Shown here in pieces: positions 28,473 to 36,109 of a stretch of 64,000 bases of DNA. The stretch is from the NCBI RefSeq assembly GCF_003633685.1, contig NZ_RBKT01000001.1:4526001-4590000 (forward strand), read 5' to 3'. This stretch comes from Micromonospora pisi. GTDB taxonomy: Bacteria > Actinomycetota > Actinomycetes > Mycobacteriales > Micromonosporaceae. Numbering within the stretch: position 1 is the stretch's first letter; every line of letters begins with the position of its first letter. The notes under the pieces are model-generated. The model worked only from the letters and a program-made list of their open reading frames with translations, ran no database searches and was not told where the DNA came from. The translations under genes were made by a program, and so were the position numbers.

Positions 28473-29257
28473 TCGCCGGACACCTCGTACACGAGCACGT
28501 GCTTGTCCCCCGCTAGGAGCTGGTCGAACGCTTCGAGCGGCTGTTGGTCGCCGTCGTACGCGACCCGTACCGCGCGGACCACGGATACGCCCGGATCGAG
28601 CTTCAGTAGCTCGGCTTCCTCCGGGGTCGGCATGCGGAAGCTCAGCTCGTCGATGTAGTACGCGATCGGCTTCCCATGAGCGCGCTCAAGCACCGACAGC
28701 ACACCCTCTTCCACCGGCTCCGGAACCGCGATGGCAGTGTCTTTGACCAGGTCGGCGAGGTAGTAGCTGTCCCCGAGTTGGTACGGCTCCTCATCGATCA
28801 GCATGATCCGGCGCCGTACGAGTAGGTCCGTTCCCTCGGGCACCGCCAACCACCGGGCCGTTTCCGCCGTGGCCGGCACCTGGCCCACCTCGCGGATGTC
28901 CTGTCGGCCGACTCGCCCCTGTCGGGCCGCCTCGGAGTTGAACGTGGCCGCGTGGTGTTCCGCTCGACGTGCCGCCCGGTCCTGGTCCATCGCCAGAACC
29001 CGGATCGGCCGTGCCTTGCGTACGTAGGTGCCCTGGCCCTGGCCAGAGCCGACGAGTCCCTGTGACTTGAGCGCGGACAGCGCGAGCCGGACCGTCGTCC
29101 GGGAGGCGTTGAACCGATCGGCAAGTTCCCGTTCGGCCGGCAAACGTTCGCCTGGCGTGTAGTCGCCGCGAGCGATTGCCTCTCGAATCGTGGTTGCCAG
29201 GGTCACGTGACGGGGCTCCTCGCCGCGTCCGGCGGTACCGCCTGGGCTCTCGGACAT
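28469..29257 (-). CDS. GntR-family regulator (HutC/UTRA type), likely AICE transfer repressor
   Basis: 262 residues. An N-terminal winged helix (TIREAIARGDYTPGERLPAE then DRFNASRTTVRLALSALKSQGLV, about residues 25-75) and a C-terminal UTRA ligand domain (PEGTDLLVRRRIMLIDEEPYQLGDSYY near residue 150). It faces away from the transfer operon across a 160-bp region with two 16-bp palindromes. In AICEs such as pSAM2 and relatives, GntR proteins (KorSA/TraR) silence transfer and replication genes. By position this one should bind both palindromes. Forms an operon with the GNAT gene. Confidence 0.9.
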   Translation of the reverse strand: MSESPGGTAGRGEEPRHVTLATTIREAIARGDYTPGERLPAERELADRFNASRTTVRLALSALKSQGLVGSGQGQGTYVRKARPIRVLAMDQDRAARRAEHHAATFNSEAARQGRVGRQDIREVGQVPATAETARWLAVPEGTDLLVRRRIMLIDEEPYQLGDSYYLADLVKDTAIAVPEPVEEGVLSVLERAHGKPIAYYIDELSFRMPTPEEAELLKLDPGVSVVRAVRVAYDGDQQPLEAFDQLLAGDKHVLVYEVSGE

Positions 29258-29312
29258 CTGCGCTCCTGACGTGGGGGCAACGGTTCGCGCTGGTCAGCAA
29301 CTCATTCTAGCG

Positions 29313-29376
29313 CTTGGTACGGACCAAGCCTTGACAGGCTCTCGATCATCATGGGAGGTTCTTGGTACCTACCAAG
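29313..29376. promoter_or_regulatory. Twin 16-bp GntR operators around the transfer promoter
   Basis: CTTGGTACGGACCAAG at 29313-29328 and CTTGGTACCTACCAAG at 29361-29376 are near-identical palindromes, 48 bp apart centre to centre. Between them is TTGACA (29331-29336), followed 18 bp later by GAGGTT (29355-29360), a plausible -35/-10 pair for the plus-strand operon starting at 29419. One operator touches the -35 and the other covers the expected start point, an ideal layout for repression by the divergent GntR protein. A sigma-70-like TTGACA is notable in this GC background. Confidence 0.7.
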
Positions 29377-29418
29377 TGGGCGGCCCAAGTGGGCCACCCA
29401 AAGCTGAGGGAGTGTCGG

Positions 29419-29673
29419 GTGGATACGTCTGTCCATGGGCCGGAACTGGAGCCGAGCCCTGCTGACCTGGCCGCGATCGAGCACGAGTGGCCGCTGATCG
29501 AGGCCGAGTTGGCGCTACTGGATGCGGAGATCGTGGCCCTGAACTCCGAGGGCGGGCCGTCGCCGCTCGACCGGCGCAGGATCCGACGGGCCGAGCAGCG
29601 AGTCATGCGAGTGGCCGCCGTGCTCACTGACTCGCTGAGTGAGCAGCCGCGCGTCTGGAAGGCAGTGGCCTGA
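29419..29673 (+). CDS. DUF6284 family protein
   Basis: 84 residues, highly charged and helical, with the recognisable core DLAAIEHEWPLIEAELALLDAEI and a following RRRIRRAEQRV helix. DUF6284 proteins are small proteins found at the start of AICE transfer operons in actinobacteria; their role is unknown. GTG 29419 lies 6 bp after GGGAG, while the frame remains open further upstream over the operators. The next gene overlaps its stop (TGATG). Confidence 0.75.
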   Translation: MDTSVHGPELEPSPADLAAIEHEWPLIEAELALLDAEIVALNSEGGPSPLDRRRIRRAEQRVMRVAAVLTDSLSEQPRVWKAVA

Positions 29674-30482
29674 TGACTGCGACTACGACGAGCGCGTACC
29701 CCAAGCCGGTGGAGGAACTGATTCCCGCCGCTCGTGCGCTCGCAGACAAGCTCGGCGAGGTTCCCTCCCGGAACCGGTTGATGCGGGAGCTTCGGGTGGG
29801 CTCGCCCAAGGCGACCGCGTTGCGGGAAGTGCTGACCGTCGCCGACGCCTCGCCCGTCGCGCCGACCGATCCGGTTCCGGTGGACGTGCCACCGGTGCCA
29901 CCGGCAGACCCGGTGCCGGCGGACGCCACGACCGGGTCCAACTCCGAGCAGGAGATCGCCCTACCCGTGGAACGGCCGGAGCCATTGGCGCCGGTCGTGG
30001 TAGACGGACACCCGGTTTCCAAGGTCACCACGGAGGCCGTTCCAGCGGTACGGAAGCCGATGCGGTCGTGGGTGTTGCTGCTGCTGGCCGCGCCCGCGTT
30101 CGTGGCCATCTGGTCCGGGTGGGTTGGGCTCGGTGGGCTCACTGGGTTCGGTGTGGTGCATCCGCTTCCGGGGATCTGGGACAGCTTGAGCCTCAATACC
30201 GCGATCACTCTGCCGATCGGGGTGGAGGCGTACGCGGCGTACGCGTTGCGGGCGTGGCTGTCCGGCGACGGTGTACCCCGGCGGGCTCGCCGATTCGCCG
30301 CCTGGTCGGCGATCGGGTCGCTTCTGTTGGGCGCGGCCGGGCAGGTGGCCTACCACCTGATGGAGTCCGCCGGCATCACCTCGGCCCCGTGGCAGATCAC
30401 CACCCTCGTGGCCTGCCTGCCCGTGGCCGTGCTCGGCATGGGCGCCGCCCTGGCGCATCTGCTGCACACCGACGAGTCCTGA
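29673..30482 (+). CDS. SpdB-like DUF2637 membrane protein with winged-helix N-terminus
   Basis: 269 residues. The N-terminal 55 residues (AYPKPVEELIPAARALADKLGEVPSRNRLMRELR) resemble the small DNA-binding-type domain often fused to these proteins. A Pro/Val/Thr-rich linker (residues 56-110) leads to about four transmembrane helices (from residue 128), matching the DUF2637/SpdB class. Spd proteins assist intramycelial spread of the transferred element after conjugation. Its ATG overlaps the upstream stop. Confidence 0.8.
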   Translation: MTATTTSAYPKPVEELIPAARALADKLGEVPSRNRLMRELRVGSPKATALREVLTVADASPVAPTDPVPVDVPPVPPADPVPADATTGSNSEQEIALPVERPEPLAPVVVDGHPVSKVTTEAVPAVRKPMRSWVLLLLAAPAFVAIWSGWVGLGGLTGFGVVHPLPGIWDSLSLNTAITLPIGVEAYAAYALRAWLSGDGVPRRARRFAAWSAIGSLLLGAAGQVAYHLMESAGITSAPWQITTLVACLPVAVLGMGAALAHLLHTDES

Positions 30483-30569
30483 CTTTGCCCGGCGGCGCGG
30501 TCTCTGGCCTGGAAACCGCGCCGCGCCGCCGGCCCACCTCCGCTGTCCTAAGACCTCGGAAGGATCCCC

Positions 30570-30653
30570 ATGTTCGCACCCCCGACCGTCCCGCCGGACC
30601 GGCCCTGGCCCGTCCCCTTTCTGTCCCTGCCCGTCCTTGTCGTCTCGCTCTGA
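30570..30653 (+). CDS. Candidate 27-residue Pro-rich microprotein in the tra operon
   Basis: A frame of 27 codons starting at ATG 30570, with a good GGAAGGA ribosome-binding site 5 bp upstream. The peptide starts MFAPPTVPPDRPWPVPF and ends LPVLVVSL; it is Pro-rich then hydrophobic. It ends 17 bp before the DNA translocase gene, within an otherwise empty 190-bp gap. It may be a small membrane-associated protein or serve translational coupling. Support is only the ribosome-binding site and position. Confidence 0.4.
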   Translation: MFAPPTVPPDRPWPVPFLSLPVLVVSL

Positions 30654-30670
30654 GCAGGAGGTAACGCACC

Positions 30671-32872
30671 ATGACAAGCAACCCTGATGAGCGGTTCGAC
30701 TGGTCCGCTGCCGAGGCGGAGCTGTCCGACGGCGCGGACGTGGTCGACCTGGCCGCGCGGCGGCGCAAGACCACCGACCCCGCGAAGTCTTTTGCCGTAG
30801 ACCTGGACGACGAGGCCGACCAGCAGGACTCCGACGAGCCGGTACCAGTTGACCCGCCGGACCTGGCCATGTCGTCGACGTTCGCCGCCAGCCTGGCCGG
30901 CAAAACCTCGACCCGCCGGCCGATCGTTCCCCCGTGGTTGCGGTCGCGCGCCGAGCTGGCCAGTGCTGGGCGGTGGGCGTTGTCGCACTACTCCCACGTG
31001 AGCCTGTACCACCTGACTCGCACCCCGAAGTACGCCGGCCGATTGACCTGGCGGGCGCCGTTCGGCGCGGCCCGGCTGATCGGCGCCACCACGCGTTGGG
31101 TGTGCGACGCCGAGGGCGGGCCGGTCCGGATGGCCGCAGTACGGCAGGAAAACGCCGAGCTGTATCTCAAGCTGTCCCGGCAGCGGGATGCTCGGGTGCG
31201 CTGGCGCGGCATCGTCCTGTCCATCGCGCTGCTGATCGGCGCACCCACGGCAGCAGTGCTGATGGTGCTGGCCGGTTCGTGGCAACGCTGGTTGATGCTC
31301 GCCGGTGCGGTGGCCCTGCTCGGCCTGGCCGGTACACCGAAGGACAAGCCGCTGTTGGACGTGGCCGCGGTGACCCCACGGGCGCGGAAGCTGTCGGCCG
31401 ACGTGGTGACACGGGCGTTCCTGGCCGCCGGGCTGTGCAAGGCCGATGACCTGATCACGTTCCCCGCGCCGATCATGCGTGACGGTCCGGGCTGGCGAGC
31501 GATCGTTGACCTGCCGTTCTGGACCAACGCCGACAAGGCCATCAAGAAGCGCGACCAGCTCGCCGCCGGCCTGGACCTGGACGAGGTGCAGGTATGGCCG
31601 GAGCGGGTACGCGGCTCTGCCGGTTCCGCCCGCCGGCTGTCCCTGTGGGTCGCCGACGAAGACCCGTACGCCAAGGGATCCGGGTTGTGGCCGCTGATCG
31701 CCAAGGGAACCGTGGACATCTTCTCCCCGGTCCCGTTCGGCCAAGACCAGCGTGGTCGGGACATCCCGCTCCTGCTGATGTTCACGTCCCTGCTGGTCGG
31801 GGCGATCCCGCGAATGGGCAAGACGTTCGCCGCCCGTCTGCCGGTGCTGGCCGCCGCCCTGGACCCGATCGTGGAACTACACGTCTACGACGGCAAGGGT
31901 GGTCAGGACTGGCGGGCGTTCGAACGGGTCGCCCACCGCGTCGGATTCGGCGTACGGGACGAAGTTGTCTTGTCCCTGGTCGAAGACCTGCGGGCGCTAG
32001 TGGCGGACATGAACCGCCGGTACGACACGATCGCCACCCTGCCGCCGGACATCTGCCCGGAGTCGAAGGTCACCCGAGGCATCTCGGAGCGGCGTTCGCT
32101 CAAGCTCTGGCCGGTCCTCGTCGCGATTGACGAGTTTCAGCGGTACTCCGGTCACCCGGTGCACGGGGAGGAGATCGTGTCCTTGCTGACCGAGCTGTGC
32201 AAGGTCGGCCCGTCGGTCGGGATCATGATCCTTCTCGCCACTCAGAAGCCGGACGGCAAGGCGGTGCCGACCGACCTGCGCGACAACATCGGCACCCGCT
32301 TCGCGCTCAAGACGATGACCTGGCAGTCCAGCGAGGCAGTGTTGGGCGCCGGTTCCTACACCGCCGGGTACGACTCGTCCCGGTTCCAGCGCGCTCACAA
32401 GGGTGTGGGCATCCTGCTCGGCGCGGACGACTCCGGCTCGGTAGAGGAGGCGGTGACGGTGAGGACCAACCTGGCCGCCGCCAAGGATGTCGAAACCGTC
32501 GTCACGAGGGCGAGGGAGCTTCGGGAGCGGGCCGGGACCTTGACCGGTCACGCCATCGGCCAGGCGCCGGAGACGACCACCACGGCGGGGGACACCCTGC
32601 TTGACGACATCCTGACCGTCGTGCCGGCCGCCGAGGCCAAGGTGTGGTCAGAGACCGTGGTCGCCCGACTGGCCGAACTGCGCCCCGAGGTCTACGGCGC
32701 ATGGGAACCGGGGCAACTGGCCGCCGCGCTCAAGCCGCACCGGATCACCGTGGGCCGGCAGGTCTGGGGGACCGATCCGACCACCGGCAAGGGCGCCAAC
32801 CGCAAGGGCATCCACCGCGACGACATCGCCGCCGCTGTGACCGAACGTAATCGGCATCGGAAGGCTGGATAG
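30671..32872 (+). CDS. FtsK/SpoIIIE-family conjugal DNA translocase (TraB/TraSA type)
   Basis: 733 residues. An N-terminal acidic region is followed by two transmembrane helices (about residues 180-218) and an FtsK-type ATPase. Walker A is GAIPRMGKTFAAR (near residue 377) and Walker B is LVAIDEF (near residue 482), followed by LLATQKPDGKAVPTDLRDN, the conserved FtsK segment. A C-terminal helical and winged-helix-like domain (ELRPEVYGAWEPGQLAAALKPHRITV) may bind the transfer locus. These hexameric motors move double-stranded DNA between mycelia in actinomycete conjugation and replace a relaxase and secretion system. AGGAGG precedes the ATG. Confidence 0.92.
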   Translation: MTSNPDERFDWSAAEAELSDGADVVDLAARRRKTTDPAKSFAVDLDDEADQQDSDEPVPVDPPDLAMSSTFAASLAGKTSTRRPIVPPWLRSRAELASAGRWALSHYSHVSLYHLTRTPKYAGRLTWRAPFGAARLIGATTRWVCDAEGGPVRMAAVRQENAELYLKLSRQRDARVRWRGIVLSIALLIGAPTAAVLMVLAGSWQRWLMLAGAVALLGLAGTPKDKPLLDVAAVTPRARKLSADVVTRAFLAAGLCKADDLITFPAPIMRDGPGWRAIVDLPFWTNADKAIKKRDQLAAGLDLDEVQVWPERVRGSAGSARRLSLWVADEDPYAKGSGLWPLIAKGTVDIFSPVPFGQDQRGRDIPLLLMFTSLLVGAIPRMGKTFAARLPVLAAALDPIVELHVYDGKGGQDWRAFERVAHRVGFGVRDEVVLSLVEDLRALVADMNRRYDTIATLPPDICPESKVTRGISERRSLKLWPVLVAIDEFQRYSGHPVHGEEIVSLLTELCKVGPSVGIMILLATQKPDGKAVPTDLRDNIGTRFALKTMTWQSSEAVLGAGSYTAGYDSSRFQRAHKGVGILLGADDSGSVEEAVTVRTNLAAAKDVETVVTRARELRERAGTLTGHAIGQAPETTTTAGDTLLDDILTVVPAAEAKVWSETVVARLAELRPEVYGAWEPGQLAAALKPHRITVGRQVWGTDPTTGKGANRKGIHRDDIAAAVTERNRHRKAG

Positions 32873-32974
32873 CCCCGAGTGGGCCGCTAGGTCTAGCGCC
32901 GGCACCCGCTAGACCTAGCGGCACCGCTAGCCCTCCATCTCTATCCCTGCCAGGACGCTAGCGACCTAGCGGCC

Positions 32975-33250
32975 GTGGCTCCGTACGCCCTGAAACTGGC
33001 CCTGGAGGCATTTGTGGACCCGTCCGCGATCATCGCTAGCCTGCCCTGCCTTCTTCTTGCTCTGCTCACCCTTGGTTACCTCGTGCGCTGCGCTGCTTCG
33101 CCGTTCGGCCCGTGTCGACGCTGCTCCGGCCTCGGCCGAGGCCGGACCTACCGGCACTGCAACCGCTGCGACGGCACCGGCCTTCGCATCCGGATCGGCC
33201 GGCACCTGTGGAACGAGATCCGCCGCGAGCACCGCAACGGCATCCGATGA
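32975..33250 (+). CDS. Small membrane protein with DnaJ-like CxxCxGxG zinc motifs
   Basis: 91 residues. One hydrophobic segment (about residues 18-38) is followed by two Cys-pair repeats, CRRCSGLGRGR and CNRCDGTGLRI, which match half of a DnaJ-type zinc centre, then a basic helix (RHLWNEIRREHRNGIR). The start is a GTG at 32975 (GTG 33014 also possible). The next gene's ATG overlaps its TGA. Proteins of this shape are frequent in AICE transfer operons; function unknown. Confidence 0.65.
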   Translation: MAPYALKLALEAFVDPSAIIASLPCLLLALLTLGYLVRCAASPFGPCRRCSGLGRGRTYRHCNRCDGTGLRIRIGRHLWNEIRREHRNGIR

Positions 33251-33537
33251 CCCGCCACCTCGCCCATACCGACTGGTGCGCCCGTGACCACCGCTGCAAC
33301 CTCAGCGAACACCGGTCGGAGTCGATCGTGGTGGACCTTCCCGGTCACGGCCGCGCCGTCCTCACCCGCGTCCAGGTCAGCAACGGACGGCAGCACGCCG
33401 AGATTCGCGTACGCGTCGCCCTGGCCGTCACCGAACCGGCTGCCCGCCGGCAACTCGCCGGCCTGCTGACGGACCTCCGCCAGGTCGTCACCCGTGCCGC
33501 CATCGCCGCCCGTCCTCGGCCACGCCGCGCCGCCTGA
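33247..33537 (+). CDS. Conserved AICE hypothetical protein
   Basis: 96 residues: an N-terminal THLAHTDWCARDHRCNLSEHRSE-like Cys/His-containing region (His5 to Cys18), a beta-rich middle (GRAVLTRVQVSNGRQHAEIRVRVAL) and a helical Arg-rich C-terminus. The ATG overlaps the previous TGA (ATGA). Found between the translocase and replication genes, where AICEs carry several small genes of unknown function. Confidence 0.65.
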   Translation: MTRHLAHTDWCARDHRCNLSEHRSESIVVDLPGHGRAVLTRVQVSNGRQHAEIRVRVALAVTEPAARRQLAGLLTDLRQVVTRAAIAARPRPRRAA

Positions 33538-33571
33538 CCACACGACCTCGTCCGGAAGGAGGAATCTCCTC

Positions 33572-35530
33572 GTGACCCGAGCACCCTCGTACGACCTGAA
33601 CGCCGAGCAGGCGGTCATCGGCGCTGTCCTCATCGCCCCGCCCGTCATGGCCGAACTGACCGCTCTGCTCGGCCCGGCTGACTTCTACCGGCCCGCCCAC
33701 GGCGTGATCTGGGAGGCGTTGTGCGTGATACACGCTGACGGTCTTCCTGCGGATCCGATTGCCCTGGCGGCGTACCTCGCCGAGACCGGCGACCTCGCCA
33801 AGATCGGTGGGGCGCCGTACCTGCACACCCTGATGCAGTCCGTACCCACAGCCGCGAACGCCGGACACTACGCCCGCATCGTCGCCGACCACGCCCGCCG
33901 CCGCCAGGTCGTCAACCTCGGCGAACACCTCACCCAGATGGCCAACGGTGGCGCGGACGTGGCCGATGTCGTTGCCGCTGGCCGAGCGATGCTCGACCAG
34001 GCCGACTCCGGAACCTGGTCACCACTCATCCAGCTCGGCGACCGGCGGCACCTGCCCGAATTCCCCGCGTACGTCCTGCCCAGCTGGGTTGCAGACATGG
34101 TCTACGGGGTGGCGGAGTTCACCCAGACTCCGGTCGACCTGGCCGGCTGTGTTGCTTTGGCCGCCCTGTCCACCGCCGCCGGAGGCCGGGCCGAGATCGA
34201 GGTACGCGGCTCATGGCGAGAACCGTCGAATCTCTTCACCGTCGTTGCCCTCCCGCCAGGATCCCGCAAGTCGGCAGTGTTCGGTGCCATGACCGGGCCG
34301 CTGCTCGTGGCTGAGAAGGCGTTGGTGGAACGCACCCGGCCAGCGATTGTGGAAGCCGAGCTGGCTGCCCGCGTGGCTGGTAAGGCTGCCGAGAAGGCTG
34401 CGATTGCCGCCGCCAACGCCGATGCCTCCGGACGGGACACGTTGTTGGCCGAGGCAACCGCTGCCGCGATGAACGCCGATGCCGTCGCCGTGCCGGTTCT
34501 CCCGCAGCTCATCGCCGACGACGTGACGAGCGAGGAGGCGGCATCCCTGCTGGCGGAGCAGGGCGGGCGCCTGGCCGTGCTGTCCCCGGAAGGCGGCATC
34601 TTCGCCACCATCGCCGGCCGCTACTCCGGCACCCCCAACCTGGAGGTCTTCCTCAAGGGCCACGCCGGAGACATGCTGCGAGTCAACCGGCGCAGCCGCG
34701 ACCCCGAACACGTCGAACATCCCGCCCTCACGCTCGGCCTGGCCGTGCAACCCGACGTGCTCCGTGACATCGCCGGTATGCCCGGTTTTCGGGGCAAGGG
34801 ACTCCTTGCCCGGATCCTGTTCTCCCTGCCAGAGAACACCGTCGGACGCCGAAAGATCGGTGCTGATCCCGTGCCGGAGCAAATCGCCACCGCATACGCG
34901 GCCAACCTTGGTGCTCTGGTGATGACGCTGGCCGATTGGACCGACCCGGCCGTACTCCTGCTCACGCCGGAAGCCAACGAGCGGGTGTTGGAGATCGAAC
35001 GAGCCGTAGAACCCCGGCTCGGACCTGGCGGCGCGTGGGCGCACATCGTGGACTGGGGCAGCAAGTACACCGGGGCGGTAGTCCGCGTCGCCGGGCTGAT
35101 CCACCTCGCCGAACACCTCCGCGACGGGTGGGGCAAACCCATCCAGGCCGAGACCATCGAACGGGCTGCCCTGCTCGGCGAGTATTTCGCCGCCCACGCC
35201 CTGGCCGCGTTCGACGACATGGGAGCCGACCAGACCACCCGACACGCCCGCCACGTCCTGGGCTGGATCGAACGCACCGTTACCAGCGCCTTCACCAAGC
35301 GCGAGCTGTTCCGGGCGGTCAAGAACGCGCAGATGTCGACCGTCGCCGACCTCGATCCCGCGCTCGCCGTGCTGGAGATGCACGGCTACATCCGCCAACT
35401 TGATGCGCCCGCCCGAACTCGTTCCGGCGGACGCCCGCCCTCGCCCTCGTACCTCGTCCACCCCGACGTTCATCGGCCCGTCGCCACCGTCCACGCCCTC
35501 GCCGACGCCGACACCCGGCGGTCCGCGTGA
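33572..35530 (+). CDS. DnaB-N/DUF3987 replication-type ATPase
   Basis: 652 residues. Residues 1-105 match the DnaB N-terminal domain (YDLNAEQAVIGAVLIAPPVM then LPADPIALAAYLAETGDL). From about residue 150 a DUF3987 helicase-like domain follows, with a P-loop-like PPGSRKSAVFG (near residue 228) and a conserved LSPEGGIFATIAGRY motif. The C-terminal 120 residues form a winged-helix-like segment (TSAFTKRELFRAVKN). A perfect AGGAGGA precedes GTG 33572. Probably acts in element replication or primosome function. No RepSA, RepAM or primase-polymerase type initiator is seen in the element, so this may fill that role. Confidence 0.8.
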   Translation: MTRAPSYDLNAEQAVIGAVLIAPPVMAELTALLGPADFYRPAHGVIWEALCVIHADGLPADPIALAAYLAETGDLAKIGGAPYLHTLMQSVPTAANAGHYARIVADHARRRQVVNLGEHLTQMANGGADVADVVAAGRAMLDQADSGTWSPLIQLGDRRHLPEFPAYVLPSWVADMVYGVAEFTQTPVDLAGCVALAALSTAAGGRAEIEVRGSWREPSNLFTVVALPPGSRKSAVFGAMTGPLLVAEKALVERTRPAIVEAELAARVAGKAAEKAAIAAANADASGRDTLLAEATAAAMNADAVAVPVLPQLIADDVTSEEAASLLAEQGGRLAVLSPEGGIFATIAGRYSGTPNLEVFLKGHAGDMLRVNRRSRDPEHVEHPALTLGLAVQPDVLRDIAGMPGFRGKGLLARILFSLPENTVGRRKIGADPVPEQIATAYAANLGALVMTLADWTDPAVLLLTPEANERVLEIERAVEPRLGPGGAWAHIVDWGSKYTGAVVRVAGLIHLAEHLRDGWGKPIQAETIERAALLGEYFAAHALAAFDDMGADQTTRHARHVLGWIERTVTSAFTKRELFRAVKNAQMSTVADLDPALAVLEMHGYIRQLDAPARTRSGGRPPSPSYLVHPDVHRPVATVHALADADTRRSA

Positions 35531-35535
35531 AGGGC

Positions 35536-35606
35536 CTGACAGAACTGACACAACTGACACAACCCCCTGCCATCCGAGGTTCTGTCAGTTCTGTCAGTTC
35601 TGTCAC
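35536..35606. repeat. Inverted pair of three 9-bp iterons between rep and xis
   Basis: Left block 35536-35562: CTGACAGAA, CTGACACAA, CTGACACAA. Right block 35580-35606: TTCTGTCAG, TTCTGTCAG, TTCTGTCAC. The blocks are mutual inverted repeats with 24 of 27 positions paired around a 17-bp spacer. They start 6 bp after the stop of the replication gene. This could be an iteron-type origin, a cruciform/nick site, Xis or integrase binding sites, or an unusually repetitive terminator. Nothing else in the window looks like it. Confidence 0.6.
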
Positions 35607-35718
35607 CGGTTCTGCCGGACGGAGCGGGCAGGAGGCGCCAGAGCTTCGGCACCCGGCGGCCGTACCAGATATCCGACTCAGCCCATGCCCAGGCGACTCG
35701 AAGGAGAACTCCTCAGCC

Positions 35719-36036
35719 ATGGACGCCCCTGAACTGGTGCGTACTCCTCTCTACCGTCCGGCGGAAGTTGCGAAGGTGCTCGGCTGCTCCGAGTGGTGGA
35801 TCAGGGAGCAGGCGCGTAAGCGTCGCATCCCGTTCAGCTGGATCGGTGGTAGCTACCGGTTCACCGATGGGCACCTGACCGAGATCATTCGGCTCTTCGA
35901 GGTGCGGCCGACCGAGGCCGGACCGGTGTCGTGCGAACAGGCGCAGGAGCCCAGAGCACGCGTGCCGCGCGCGGTGCAGTCGGTAACCCGTCTCCGGGCG
36001 CGAACGCCTCGCCGGGCACTCGGCGCTGACCAGTAG
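35719..36036 (+). CDS. xis: Excisionase-like helix-turn-helix protein
   Basis: 105 residues. The MerR/Xis-type winged helix LYRPAEVAKVLGCSEWWIREQARKRRIPFSWIGGSYRFTDGHLTEIIRLFE spans about residues 10-60 and the tail is basic. A AAGGAG site precedes the ATG at 35719. It lies 73 bp upstream of the integrase on the same strand, the normal xis-int order of AICEs. It should bend att DNA and direct excision. The frame is open back to 35527 across the iterons, but that extension is not protein-like. Confidence 0.85.
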   Translation: MDAPELVRTPLYRPAEVAKVLGCSEWWIREQARKRRIPFSWIGGSYRFTDGHLTEIIRLFEVRPTEAGPVSCEQAQEPRARVPRAVQSVTRLRARTPRRALGADQ

Positions 36037-36109
36037 TCATCCACTGCCGCCTGAATCCAAGAAACCCTCGCCTGCTGACCAGCGACGACAACAACGGAGG
36101 AACCAGACC

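Noticed and set aside
35527-35718. N-terminal extension of the excisionase across the iterons
   Set aside because: The translated iterons (LTELTQLTQ) are a repeat artefact; ATG 35719 has an AAGGAG site and starts the normal Xis fold.
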